NCBI GenBank assembly: GCA_037043455.1
Contig: JAWPHD010006802.1
Location: forward strand, 62,001 to 126,000
From: Cyrtodaria siliqua
Lineage: Eukaryota; Mollusca; Bivalvia; Adapedonta; Hiatellidae
Direction of reading: 5' to 3'
DNA length: 64,000 nucleotides
The position numbers were made by a program, and so were the translations under genes. Below the pieces are notes generated by a model. It did not search any database, was not told the DNA's origin, and was given only the letters and a program-made list of their open reading frames with translations. This document shows, piece after piece, positions 12,356 to 24,055 of this stretch (the first letter of the stretch is position 1; every line of letters starts with the position of its first letter).

Positions 12356-13045
12356 TATAAAGGCGCTATCTTCTTAACGAGGCAAAAGTAGGCAGAAAAG
12401 GGAAAGAAGCTGCAGATTAATTATGTGATCACATAATGATGAAGAACATTTCTTATTACACTGTCAAAAAAACACTCATTTTAGCAGACGTGAGCTTCCA
12501 CATTCTCATTGCTGTGTCTACGTCCCTGAAATGTATGTTGATAACGGACCTAATCATGATGGCGAAAATGAAAATCTACTAGTTTAGGTTTTGACTTCAG
12601 ACACCAGCAGTCACCATGCATGAATCTTCAGGGCTTTGCCCATCGCGATATTTTTTTATATATTTTTTTATTTCTACACGTCACCTTTTGGTAAATCATA
12701 TTAGTTGAAATATAAAGGCGCTGACTTCTTAGTGAGGCAAACGTAGGCAGAAACGGGAAAGAAGCTCCAGGTTATGTGATCACTTAATGATGAAGAACAT
12801 TTCTTATTACACTGTCAAAAAACACTCATTTTAGCAGACGTGAGCTTCCACATTCTCATTGCTGTGTCTACGTCCCTGAAATGTATGTTGATAACGGACC
12901 TAATCATGATGGCGAAAATGAAAATCTACTAGTTTAGGTTTTGATTTCAGTCACCAGTAGTCACCATTAATGAATCTTCAGGACTTTGCCCATCGCAATC
13001 TTTGTTTAGTTTATTTCTACACGTCACTTTTTCAGAGAGTGTTTT
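12356..13045. repeat. 355-bp tandem duplication
   Basis: Sequence from AGGCGCTATCTTCTTAACGA at 12361 is repeated from 12716 with few changes. Both copies share blocks such as GATGAAGAACATTTCTTATT, GCAGACGTGAGCTTCCACAT and AATCATGATGGCGAAAATGA. No reading frame is conserved in it. Confidence 0.88.
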
Positions 13046-14059
13046 TATACTGTCTTTCTTTTACATAGCACCAGAGTAAAGGTAAGTAGTATAAAAGTGG
13101 AGCAGGAAATGAAGCATTCACAGAACACAGTCAACCAAAAACACATTCAAAACAAACAACAATCACATGCATAAAAAGCATCGTGTGCGACAACAGAAAC
13201 ACAAATTGTTGATAATATGAGTACCACCTTGGAACTGGCATTGGCAGACAAGCCTTTGGGAGTTTAAATCCCACTCTTAACCTATATTATCATCTTAAAT
13301 TAAACGGACTGTGTAAATAAGAAATCCCCGACAGGCTATATCCTGGAACACAGTATGCAGCATTAATATGCAATATAAGTAAAACTCAAAGATGATCATG
13401 TATATATGAAATATAAAAAAGCACAGAAAGCAAAAAAAAAGAAAGAAAGAAGTATTCAATGTCACTAGGCAGCATTAATAGGCAAAAAATATATATATAT
13501 TGATTGGTTAGTTGGTGGGTGGGTGAATTGGTGGGTTCCTTACTTCCTTCCTTACATGGGTTTTGTATTTCTCTATGATTGACAGACTGTGACTCATGTA
13601 GTTAGCGATAAGCATGCTTTACAACTTGCGTTCCTAGAGAACTCGTCTAAAAACTTGAATGGAATAAACACATATTTTGGAACGTTCAAAGGTTACCGTT
13701 TCGCCTATGGATTGATCGGTCTACTCAGTGTAGAATGCGGCAATGTTTCCGGGATATTTTGTGTCCGGGATGTTTACGGAGCAAAAAAAAGAAATCGTAA
13801 GTGCAACTGAATGAAATCGCAAGTATTGGAATGTAATAAGTGCAACTCTTTAAAAGTATTTTCATGGATGAAGATCCGCGAACTTTATTGAATCCATGAA
13901 TATATAACGACAACGTTTAGCCTTATATCGGATTTATTTAGTTATCGGCAGCTATTTTACCAATCTCCACGCAGAGTTATCGTTCCTTGCACTCAAATGA
14001 GGAACGACCTTGTGTATTGTGTGTAAAACCGTGCTTGTTTATTTATTTATAGGACTGTA
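13046..14059. other. No supported gene
   Basis: AT-rich, with low-complexity tracts near 13425-13560. A 73-codon open stretch at 13589-13810 follows a possible acceptor (ATGATTGACAG) but has no recognised homology or donor; it is not called. Confidence 0.4.
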
Positions 14060-14422
14060 TTGTGGGGACTTCCCCACAAGTTTTATATAGTCCGACATAT
14101 ACTGAGCAAAAAAAAAGGTACTTTCCCTTATTATATAGACAGTAAACAGGAAATAATAAATGATGTATATAGAATAATTAGATCGACCACCACCATCGTC
14201 CAAACAAAAGATTTTTTTGAAAAGTTTGAACAGCACACGAGGGAGTTATCCCCCATTTTCTTAAACCATGCATTTTTAGTAAAAACACATAAAACCTACA
14301 AACATTACCTCAATGTGTCCAAGACAATATTCTCTAAACGTTGGTTTAGAAATAAATCACAGAAAAACACAAGGCCGATTGTGCAGCTTTTGATTATTTT
14401 CATGGATGAAGACGAGTTGTAA
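14060..14422 (+). CDS. Unrecognised open frame, 120 codons
   Basis: The frame opens with TTG rather than ATG and runs for 120 codons in AT-rich DNA. It is rich in Lys, Phe, Thr and His (for example FFEKFEQHTRELSPIF and KTHKTYKHYLNVSKT), has no domain I recognise and no obvious splice sites. It could be a fragment of a decayed gene or chance. Confidence 0.18.
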   Translation: MWGLPHKFYIVRHILSKKKGTFPYYIDSKQEIINDVYRIIRSTTTIVQTKDFFEKFEQHTRELSPIFLNHAFLVKTHKTYKHYLNVSKTIFSKRWFRNKSQKNTRPIVQLLIIFMDEDEL

Positions 14423-15341
14423 ATAAACGTTCTTGAAACGTCAATTGTAGATGCATCAGTTAAATGTTTTGACGTCACTTGCTGCTTCCCTTACGTTAAG
14501 AATAAGAAATTACTATTAAATTAACTTAAACATTTTTTTTTTTTTGAAAGTCTCGTTGAATCTCTCAAAATCTCCTCAAAATCTCGCCAAAATCGCCCAA
14601 AACGTTAGGGCGATTTCAAACGTCCTATGTTAACCTTAAGGCCCTAGTTCTGGATCCGTGTAGCATAGCGTAACGAAGAAATCAGAAGCGGGCCGGGTGA
14701 TCGAGGCTAAAACATTTACATTTTCCCTAGCCTCATCCGTCGGGTTGTGATGTAAACCGGATGGTTCTTAGTGTATCGGAGTTTATCTTCCGAGCACATT
14801 ACAGAACCATAGGAACCACAGGAATCTAACAGTAAGAGTAGGACACGGTTGACGAATGTCTATGTATCCTTCCATCCTCTAAGTTGCCTTGAAATAATCG
14901 AAAACAATATGTTTATAAGCCGATACAATTCACATTCTTTATGAACAGTAAACATTCTATTTCGAGCTAAATCAGCCTCTATATGCCATTGCAAAGCAGA
15001 TTCATTGGAATTGGTCTCACCAGTTCGATGAAAAATATTTTGTTTTTATGTTAGAAGGATTGCCTATTTAGATGACAGCATGTAAGGCTTTAGGACACTA
15101 CTTAGATGGCTCTTGATGCACTGATGCTTTATTTTAAGCACTTGGTACAGCAGATTAATCTCTTAAAGCATCGCATGTATCACAAACAAGAAATGCACAT
15201 CAGATGACTGTTGCTACACTATTATTAAAAATGTGCGTGCGTTAAATAAATTGAACTTGTAAATGAAAATGATGCCCTAATGGCATGGTGTAGCGTATTG
15301 TAGCAAGCCCTTTCGCCTTTTTAAATACGGGTGTCTAACTC
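14423..15341. other. No supported gene
   Basis: Contains a short C/T/A-rich repetitive tract (TCTCAAAATCTCCTCAAAAT, about 14555-14600). A possible but unconvincing - strand exon at about 14700-14780 is discussed among the rejected items. Confidence 0.4.
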
Positions 15342-15720
15342 TTGAACTACAGATACTCATATGTACTTAGATCACTGCAAACTTTATATTTCAAACAGGA
15401 TATTGACATTATTACAACGAATGATTTTGCTGACCATACAAACTATTCACGTTACGTTCCGGTGTACATTTGTGATATGGTTGTCTTAGACAAACTTCAT
15501 CCTGAAATTGCTGTAGAATTCAAGGCTGGAAAATTCAAGAAACCATGAAATAGAAACCAACCATGCTCATGAGCAGAACAATGCATATGTAATGGGAGAG
15601 GTAGGTGCCGTAGAGTTAATAGAAAGTCAGCTGCACTAAGAAGGTGGCTGCTATTCGGACCTGAAACGTCGAGAGTTCAAAATGAATTTCAGCAGTCAGC
15701 AAAAAGGGTTGTCTGTATAC
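15342..15720 (+). pseudogene. Decayed fragment of an uncharacterised protein family with a HEQNN motif
   Basis: The frame at 15342-15548 encodes NYSRYVPVYICDM and LDKLHPEIAVEF. A stop and frame changes follow, after which AHEQNNAYVMGEVGAVELI (about 15562-15618) and ALRRWLLFGPETSRVQNEF (about 15632-15690) appear in other frames. From memory, this order (NYARW..., HPE, HEQNN, ALRRWM.AGPE) matches a widespread uncharacterised invertebrate family often present in many copies, possibly carried by mobile DNA. Stops and frameshifts show that this copy is dead. The true start and end are unclear. Confidence 0.62.
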
Positions 15721-15919
15721 CGTGTCACTGTCCTCATCATATACACAACCGGAAGTACCAACTTATTATTGACGCGTATAAGACGTATTAAGACGTGTGG
15801 CTTAATGACTTGTTATCACTTTTAAAGAAGGCTGTACCAAACACCATTACAGTTTCTATTTCAAAAAAGTTTAGCCCATAACAGAAAATATGATAAAATG
15901 ACAATCTGATATATTTACA

Positions 15920-16248
15920 TTAAAGGGATACAGACACACGGCCATTTTTAAACACTCACGACGTCCCGTCATTTTTTCTATTATTAAATTAAATTATCAG
16001 TTAAATCATTAATATTAATTATCATAATAGTTTAAAGCATTTTATGTATTGTTTGCATATTAATAACTGTTGATTATATTGCAGCAATCATATATTTAAA
16101 CCTGGTAGAGTAAGACGAAAACAGGGAAACTCACAATTGTTTTTAATTGTTTGCAAGTATGTTTAAATTCAGTGATACTTGATAAATAAATCGAGATGCT
16201 AATTTCAATGTTTGATTAAAACTTCAATACTTCCGTGTGTCCCTTTAA
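15920..16248. mobile_element. TTAA-flanked MITE, copy 1 (329 bp)
   Basis: It begins TTAAAGGGATACAGACACAC and ends CGTGTGTCCCTTTAA. A relative lies at 42593-42914. Ends in TTAA and AGGGACA-type TIRs suggest piggyBac-like mobilisation, which is inference. Confidence 0.78.
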
Positions 16249-16538
16249 AGGGACAATCTTAAAGTTTTTATCAATCACTAAAATTAGCGTCTCCATACAT
16301 TTGGCTTTAAAACACCAGCTTACAAATAATTAAATAAAAAATTGAGTTTTCATTTTTTTTATTCTTATTTTACCGTAGGTTTAAATATATTATTGGTGCA
16401 ATATATTCATCAGTAAGATATAGCCAAAAGTAATTGCTTTATACTATTCTGTTAATTATTATTAATGATTGTGCAAATGAAGTTTGTGAAGGCTGCGATA
16501 TTTTAAAATTCAAAAAAGATTGCCTTGTGTCCCTTTAA
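16245..16538. mobile_element. TTAA-flanked MITE, copy 2 (294 bp), sharing a TTAA with copy 1
   Basis: It begins TTAAAGGGACAATCTTAAAG and ends TTGTGTCCCTTTAA. Its left TTAA is the right TTAA of the element at 15920-16248, so the two are back to back. Internally it resembles copy 1 in reverse order (TTGGTGCAATATATTCATCA against ATATTGCAGCAATCATATAT). Confidence 0.76.
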
Positions 16539-16971
16539 ATAGAGTTTGGGCATGTGCAGAACTGAAAATATAATATAACGTTGATCTATTAGTTGAAATA
16601 CTTTTGTGCTGTACAAATAAAAGTAAGTGGTTTTAATTATTGAAAGACATACCATAAGTCAATTTAATGGAGATACTATATTTCCTAATAGACCGGAAAT
16701 GAAATTGCCACACGCATGCGCAAAAGTGAAAATATAGTGTTCCATATCTGAAAATAATCAGTATCAAAAACTCTATCTCTGGGCAAAAGTTGTTGCTTGT
16801 ATCACAAATAGCACAATTTATCGACTATGCCGCTCTGCTATATGTTAGAATACAACTGCTGTCTTACTCTCTGTAGTACGCTTGCTCCCGTTTGTAGCAT
16901 GATCGATTGCCGTTTGTGTTGAGAATGATAAAGATATATACAGTTTGTTTGTTAGATTGTATGGTGTTTAC
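16539..16971. other. No supported gene
   Basis: AT-rich unique sequence; nothing recognised. Confidence 0.4.
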
Positions 16972-17212
16972 GTCATTTTGAAATTTTCAACACACTTAAG
17001 GTTATATATCACGATCGATTTTTTTTGTGGTGGATGGGGACCACTCACTTTTCCTGGGTAGAACCAGTACTGCACACCTCTCGCCATTCGTAAGAATCGA
17101 CACTTCCTCACTTACAAGTCGAGCTCCCAATGGGATTCCAAAGCGCAGCGGTGAGGGGCGAGAAGATTTACAACGCAACGTCGTTAACCCCTCGGCCACG
17201 AATACGCAGTGC
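16972..17212 (-). mobile_element. tRNA-derived SINE, near full length
   Basis: Read on the - strand it starts GCGTATTCGTGGCCGAGGGG (A-box-like GTGGCCGAGGGG), then has CCCCTCACCGCTGCG and a worn B-box (TTTGGAATCCC). Next come a core with AAGTGAGGAAG and GGTTCTACCCAGG, and a 3' tail with CCACAAAAAAAATCGATCG and GTGTGTTGAAAA. The tail matches the SINE at 7148-7257, and the core resembles that of the SINE family at 45315 and 53721. Confidence 0.7.
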
Positions 17213-17457
17213 AACTACTACTGTTCTGTATACGTGCCGGTGTGTGTGTGAGGGGTTGGGGGAGGGGGATCTTAATTATAGGATTAATGGCAACGGGATC
17301 ATAAAAATAGTCAACAGATATATTGAAACAAATATTTTAATAAACCAGTACAATTATTATTATGATGATTTTACTATTGTATATATACAGGTTACACTTG
17401 ACTAAGGGTTAGCGTCCCCGTCAGAGAGCATTCTGGGAAGTCTGTGTATCATTTTAC
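17213..17457. other. No supported gene
   Basis: Short AT-rich sequence downstream (on the - strand) of the 56-nt exon; probable intron. Confidence 0.35.
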
Positions 17458-20400
17458 CGAAATGTATGTCCTCTTCCGTAGGAAACCTTTGCTTTATCAG
17501 TATCATTGGTTCCCTGGAAATTCAAAATATGTAATGTATAACAGTAGGAAACGCAGTTGATATTATGATAATAAACATGAACAATAGGAGTGAACTTTAA
17601 AGAAACTAACCCGCCAAATAACGGCAAAATTACACTAAAAACGTCTTTAAAAACAGTATCCGGGTGTTCAGGTCATATAATAATGTATATGAACCGATTA
17701 AAAGTAAAGGTTTATTCACGAGGTTTTAAAATATCCGTGACTGAATATGCGTAAACTCATAATTCGACGTCCAGTTTTAGTGTTTGGCCTGGCTGGTTAA
17801 ATCCGTTTACGTTAAGTCTATCGAGTTTGAATTCTCAAAATATGTAAGTTATGTATATACCTCGTTGTCAGTAGGTTTAGAATGCACAATGTGGCTGTTG
17901 TTGGCGAGATAGCTACTTTAATTAAACAGACTGGAATTACGAGAATCCATTCAACTACGAATACGGGCATCATAATGAGTTTCATGTTCAACGTGCATAT
18001 ACTCTAAACTAGGACCCATTATCCGTATTAAATTTTTTTTTAATGAAATAGTTTGGTCTGGAAAAATAGACGCCTCGGTATTAATATTTATTCATGTGAT
18101 GTTTTAAGGCTCTTATACATTTTGGTTTGGTACTAGAGGTAAACTTTATTTGAATTATATAATTAGCTGTTAGCAATATAACCCATTTAAACTATAGTCT
18201 AGATCATCTGCGACGCTCGCTTGTTTTCAAGACAAACGCCTAAAACAGTCCTCCAAAAACATTTGCCGAGATTCTGGTATCGTTTCTGATCGGCTGAGAC
18301 AGGAACACCTGCTATCCAAGATATACAAAAAGGCAGAATGGCAAAAAAAATATAAATAAAGAGGTAATCTTCATCATTATATCGATGAACTAAATGCGGG
18401 TGGTCATAAATATTTTAATTAATAACAAAAAAATGATTACGGTCACATTGTTCCGGTTTCCACAAACTGTCAAGACGTTTGAATTTACAAACAAGCGTCG
18501 AAGATGTTCAAGATTAGGCCATAAAAAAATAGGTGTGTTTCCTATTGCATGCTCTAAAAAAAATAGGGCAGTTCGGTAGGCTTTTTTTTTTTTGGAGCAA
18601 GATATTGTGAGATTCTACATGTATTTATCTCATAAACCCGATACAAGTTGATGATACAACTGAAGGGTTCTCTGTGATGTCAGTTTACCTCGATATATTG
18701 TGATAAATCATTGTTCAGAACAATTTTTTTTTTCTTTCTATTTGAACTGATACCAATCCCTCTACTATATCGAGTCCAGTCTCGTTGAACGCGCTATGAA
18801 ACATACCTGGCAGTATTCCCTTTAAAAGCGCTATGAAACCTACCTGGCATGACTTCTTTTAAAAGCGCTATGAAACATACCTGGCATTATTTCCTTTAAA
18901 AGCGCTAAGAAACCTACCTGGCATGACTTCTTTTAAAAGCGCTATGAAACATACCTGGCATTATTCCCTTTAAAAGCGCTATGAAACCTACCTGGCATGA
19001 ATTATTTTCAAAGCGCTATAAAACCTACCAGGCATTATTCCCTTTAAAACCGCTATGAAACCTACCTGGCATTATTCCCTTTAAATGCGCTAGCTGGCAT
19101 TGTAGGTGTGCTTGACTCCTTTTTTTTTTACATATGCCACAAACTATGAAAAAGAGCATGTGCGTAGGTATTAGAGCACAGCAATTGTATTACAACCCTA
19201 TTTAATGCGTTACTTACCTCTTCAGTGGAGGCTCTTTCCGCAAGCACAGAACGTGCGGTGGGAGATACTGCCATTCTGTGAGATGAGGAACGATCGACCT
19301 ACATTCCTGTTTTAAAACAGAAACCGACTTTCCTGTCAGCATATCCGTCTTTCCGGTCGATAGTTTCGTGTCTTTCAAATCCATGTCAAAGACTGGTTTG
19401 ATTACAAGCGGTCTCGGAGCCTTCAAACGAGGGAAGAGTAGGACCTCGCCTCCTGCTGCGCGGTCGGGATTCAGGCCAGAGGTTTGGAATGTGAGGGTGA
19501 TGGTTTTGATCGCCACAGGCATATGGTAACTCTTGCTCTGCGTCAGAAATATCTCGGTGCGAAGCTGTACGATTTGTTCGCGTAGTGAGGCTTCTTGAGC
19601 ACAAAGCTTAAGGTATTCGTTTTTCAGGTCGGCATATATTTTAGTCGTCTCCTTGCTAAATACGGATTGAAGATTGACTCTATCGCTTATAATCTTTTTA
19701 TTTAACGTGTCAAGCTTTCTACCACATATTAACTGTTTTTTTATAATGTTTCCATACTGTGCACTGCTTGTGTCGAATTCTTCATGATTTGTCGATATTG
19801 GTTTATAGGATCGCGTCGAGTCACCATAGGCTTTGTCATATACCCAGGGTGGTTGATTCTTCAGTGTTTTCTTCTTGAACTTACAGTGTCTGTGTTCCTT
19901 CCCAGACACTGATGGCGACACGCTTGTTTTGGTATTACCACATTGCGTTTGCGAATGTGACGTCATGCTCTTTTCTCGTTTGACATGGTCATTTACATGA
20001 GGTTTTCGGTGATTGTTCGTACCACTGTACTGTAATTCTTTGCTAAGTTGCGACCAAGAATTGCTTGTATCTGTCAAAGGCGTGTTTGTAATGGTGTGAT
20101 GTTTCTTTTCTTTATCTGTATCGTCCATTCTCTGTTGAATACGTTTGTATATGGGTGCATAAGTGTGACTGTTTGGTATTGCGTGAGTATTGCGTGAGGT
20201 ATGTTTCCGGTTTTCGATTGCGTACCTCCATAACCTCTCAGACTGCGGAATATCACCATCTTTTACACATACATGATTTAATTTATTCATAACACATTCA
20301 CTTTTCGTCTGCTTGTCAATATTTAATCTTTCCTCAGAAACTGGTAGGTTATTATCATTATCTTTTTGAACTTCAGATTCATCGGCTCCGAGACTATTTA

Positions 20401-20691
20401 ACAGCTTGTCATTAGTTGTTTGACTTTCTGCAATGGTTTGTTCGTTACTTTCAGTTATAAATCTGCCCTTCTTTATCCGTTGTAGTTTCGCTGCATGAGG
20501 TAGAGTTGGGAGGGCGCGGCCTCGACAAAGCTCCGAGACAGACGGGTTTTGCAGATGGCGCAACTTTTCAGCACGAGACGAATGTTGCAAGATATTGCCA
20601 ATCAGTTCCCAGAACACATCCGGCTGAAGCTCCTTGAAAGTTCCAAGTTCGGAAACGATCTTTTCAGATAACCCCATTTTAACTGTATCGA
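17458..20691 (-). CDS. 5' part of an unrecognised - strand gene with a coiled-coil segment
   Basis: The large exon runs from 20691 (acceptor ATTTTCCAG) to 19218 (donor AAGAG/gtaagt). The ATG at 20677-20675 has a good context (AAAATGG). It codes for 486 residues starting MGLSEKIVSELGTFKELQ and ending HVLCLRKEPPLK plus two bases. The last two bases pair in frame with a 56-nt exon at 17458-17513 (acceptor TGAATTTCCAG, donor TTCG/gtaaaa) that encodes REPMILIKQRFPTEEDIHF. The middle of the protein is polar and low in complexity. Residues ~330-385 form a likely coiled coil (KNEYLKLCAQEASLREQIVQ). No family is recognised. Further exons presumably lie at lower coordinates but were not found. The large exon is well supported; the 56-nt exon is likely. 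Confidence 0.66.
18030..18200. repeat. Dispersed repeat, related to 44710-44930
   Basis: TTAATGAAATAGTTTGGTCT, TTAAGGCTCTTATACATTT and AGCTGTTAGCAATAT align with TTAATGAAATAGTTTGTTCT, TTAACGGCTCTTATGCATTT and ACTATTAACAATAT near 44726-44890. Confidence 0.55.
18791..19092. repeat. 37-bp minisatellite, about 8 units
   Basis: Tandem units of the form GCGCTATGAAACCTACCTGG plus CATTATTCCCTTTAAAA. Two subtypes (CATGACTTCTTTTAAAA and CATTATTCCCTTTAAAA) alternate over the first units, so the array has a 74-bp two-unit rhythm. Confidence 0.93.
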
Positions 20692-21247
20692 CTGGAAAAT
20701 ATAAATGCTGAATGCCCTATATGTTGCTTTAAACCAGTAATTAAACATATATACAGGCTAATTAATAATCGTACACTCAACAGTATTAAAGTGGGTACGT
20801 CAGGTTTTGGGGTTAACTTTTTAACAAACAAATAAACAAACAAACAAACTAACTAACAAACAAACAACAACAAAAACAACACTATGACATGACCAATTTA
20901 AAAGGTGAAATGGTTAAAAAAAGAAGAAGATACGTATGGAATACTAATAGACTCCCATAATACAGCGCATTAATTAATAATTATAAATTACAGCAAGTAT
21001 TATCATTTAAACTATGTTACAATCTAAAAAACAAAACAAATATTTTTAACTGAAGCCAAACATATAACCCTTCGGATATTGATTATCACCCTCGGCTTCG
21101 CCTCGGGTGATAATCATATCCTCAGGGTGAACATTCTTACTATCACCCTCTCACGAATGTGATATTTATGTATTACCTCCCTGGCCTGGGGAAGAGTGAT
21201 CATATTCTGCTACAGGTCTTTTATCGTTGCTATTCAAGTAGGATAAA
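20692..21247. other. AT-rich flank with a hairpin at 21074-21121
   Basis: Upstream of the - strand gene. It has a CAAACAAA-rich tract (20822-20880) and an imperfect hairpin with arms GGATATTGATTATCACC and GGTGATAATCATATCC around a CTCGGCTTCGCCTCG loop that is itself palindromic. No gene. Confidence 0.5.
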
Positions 21248-23365
21248 ATGCAAAATAACCAACAATTTTTTTTTTATAAAGGCAACTATGGTCAAATGAG
21301 GGAAAGCTGCAACTCTATAAATTGGGAGAATACATTAAATGACAAAAATGTCAATGACGCATGGGACTCCTTTGCCGATAACCTCAATAACATTATCGAT
21401 AAAAAATATACCAGTGTGTACAGGAGCCCCCAGGCAGAATAATAGTCTCCCATACATAGATAATTACATAAAAAACATAGAGAGGCAGAATAATAGTCTC
21501 CCATACATAGATAATTACATAAAAAACATAGAGACAACAGCAAAATACTGGAAAAAATACCTTTATTGCAAAACTCACTCAAATTTTAAAAAATACAAAA
21601 CTGCTAGGAACAAAGCTACCTAAACTAGCAAAGTATAATTATGAAAAAGACCTTGCAACTCGGATAAATAGTGACAATAAATTATTTTGGAAATATGTAA
21701 GGTCGAAAATAAAACCAAAGCTACAATAGGACAAGTAATTAAACAAAATGGGAACATAGTCACAGATGACCAAGAGAGAGCAAATATTTTTAATCAATAC
21801 TTTGCCAGTATTTTCAAACTTAACGAACTAAATGACAACCCAGCTTTCCCTCAAAGAAGAGTTAACTCCATGCTTGACAACATTATCATAACTGAGAACG
21901 ATGTCCTGCTAGCAATCAAGGAATTAAAACCAAATAAACCAGTTGGCCCAGATGGTATACACCCCAAAGTGATAGTTGGATGTAAAAATGAATTAACAAA
22001 GCCATTAACAAACATGTTCATCAAGTCATTAGATGAATCAAAAGTACCAAGCTCCTGGAAAATAGCAAATATAGCACCATTTTTTTAAATCAGGACATAA
22101 ACAATCCCCAGAAAACTGTAGACCAATAAGTTTATGCCCTATTGTTTCAAATATAATGCAAAAAAAAGTATCAATTTTTTTTATTATAGACCATATGCAA
22201 AGCAACAATTTATTTTCAATACACCAGTTTGGATTTATGAAGGGCAAATCCTGTCCTCTTCAATTATTAGAAGTATTGGAAGATTGGTCTGATGCACTTG
22301 ATAGTGGCCAAGAGCTTGATGTAATATTCTATGACTTTAGGAGAGCATTTGATACATTACTACATAACAGGTTGCTAACTAAATTAGAAGGTTATGGTAT
22401 TGTAGGGAAGGTTTTGGAATGGGTGAAAGACTTCCTACGGGATAGATATCAAACTCAACATCTGAAGAAGTATACAGCGGGGTACCTCGGGGTAGTGTGT
22501 TAGGTCCCACCCTTTTCCTTGTCTTCATAAATGATCTCCCCGAGGTAGCTGAAACAGTAGTCAAGCTATTTGCAGATGATACTAAAACATATTCAGTTAT
22601 AAACTCCCAAGAAGACATAGATAAATTACAAAGAACTACTGACAATTTTTGTGACTGGTCAAAAACTTGGGATCTAGAATTTAATTAAAAAAAATATGTA
22701 AAAGGATGCATATTGGCAAATCAATAACTACTGAGAACTATTTTATGAAAGACAGGGAAAATCGTAGGGACTTGATTATATATTTTTGGACACTATTTAA
22801 AGCTTTAGTAAGACCACATTTAGAATATGCCAGTACAGTTTGGTCCCCGTACTTAAAAAAGCACCAAATCGCTATAGAACATTTTCAGCATAGGGCAACA
22901 AAGATGCTATCGTCTTTAAACAACCTAGAATCTAATGGAAGGCTAATATCCTTAGGTATTCCTACACTTCAATACCGGAGGTTACGTACAGACATGCTGC
23001 AGGTCTTTAAGATCCTTAGAGGATTCGATATCTCATCAATCCAAAACTTGCTCCCTTTAGCAACATATTCTAGAACGAGAGGGAATACCTTAAAACTTTT
23101 TAAAAAACAGGCCAAAACTGAACGCAGAAAAAAATCCTTTAGCATTAGGGTTGTGGAAGACTGGAATTCTCTACCTGACAGTGTTGTCCAAGCACCGAGT
23201 GTGAATGCCTTTAAGAGCAGACTAAACAAACATTGGCATACTAATCAAATACAATTTGATGCTAGTTGTTTCCCAAGCCTGCGCAGTAGACACTCTCAAC
23301 TGTTAAACAACCAAAGAGATGGGCCTCCAGAAGTCACAGGCTTACCATTGGCCTCGGTACTGTAA
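21248..23365 (+). pseudogene. Dead non-LTR retrotransposon (LINE) reverse transcriptase
   Basis: Successive frames carry an ordered reverse transcriptase: KELKPNKPVGPDGIHPK (from about 21924), CRPISLCPIVSN (after a frameshift in a T run at ~22080), HQFGFMKGKSC (22225), YDFRRAFDTLLHNRLL (22330), GPTLFLVFINDLP and the catalytic FADD (about 22570), and the C-terminal part LVRPHLEYASTVWSPY to VEDWNSLPDSVVQAPSVNAF (22800-23215). Between CKRMHIGKS and the LVRPHLEY block about 50 residues normally present are missing, which is an internal deletion. The motifs fit Jockey/CR1-group LINEs. No intact ORF, endonuclease or target duplication is seen. Confidence 0.88.
21432..21533. repeat. 51-bp tandem duplication inside the LINE remnant
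   Basis: AGGCAGAATAATAGTCTCCC plus 31 more bases occurs twice in a row without change (21432-21482 and 21483-21533). The lack of change suggests that it is recent. Confidence 0.95.
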
Positions 23366-24055
23366 GTTACAGTAAGCTAAGTTATCAGTTTATAGAGTAT
23401 TCCCAAGTTAAAAATAGCTGTCACGCGGAGCAAATCGTTGATAACTAAACATGACGCATGCTTTGCAATACACAACTTGCATAATTTCAGCTCTTCATTG
23501 CGTCTTTTTCAAAGAAAGCAATGAAGAGAAGATGAGCTCGGGGAAAAAACACGGGAGGTGACTGCAACCTGACATCAAAATAAGGGATTTGACTCGGTTA
23601 AATTAAAATTTCAGGGCATTTTTGGCGGTAAAACATTACTTACATATCCATAACGCTTAACAAGATGTGATGAACTCTTATCGAAATGTTTCTTTTGAAT
23701 ATTCTTCGCTTAGTTCACTCGCTTTTCCATGATTCATGGTAGAAGAACCAACAGACTTTCTAACGTCAAATAGAACCAACAGACTGTATAACGTCGTAAC
23801 CAAGTAACGTCGTCGTAACGACACGTGTTTTACGTTTCGTTTGTGACTATTAATATAAATAATGCACATGACATTGGACAAATGACAAAAGTAATTACCA
23901 ATTATAATACACCCGCGCTATATAGCCTATATTAAAATATCTCGTTATAATCAACGATATATCACTGTAATTTTTGCAACGTTAGGAGAGTAAGCAAGAC
24001 AATGCGAAAGATTTCAGTTGTGCGCACTATTTTCGCGTTTTAGGGGTATTAGAAT
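23366..24055. other. No supported gene
   Basis: Contains a small hairpin at about 23488-23527 (CTTCATTGC paired with GCAATGAAG). Otherwise unremarkable. Confidence 0.4.

Larger units (their letters stand above)
17514..19217. other. Intron of the - strand gene
   Basis: Includes the dispersed repeat at 18030-18200, a T-rich tract at 18582-18594 and the 37-bp minisatellite at 18791-19092. No other exon was recognised. Confidence 0.45.

Noticed and set aside
13589..13810. 73-codon + frame after a possible acceptor
   Set aside because: No recognised domain, no matching donor, and it is isolated between repeats.
14700..14785. Possible third exon of the 17-20 kb - strand gene (RYTKNHPVYITTRRMRL frame)
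   Set aside because: The acceptor lacks a pyrimidine tract and the donor is weak; the phase match could be chance.
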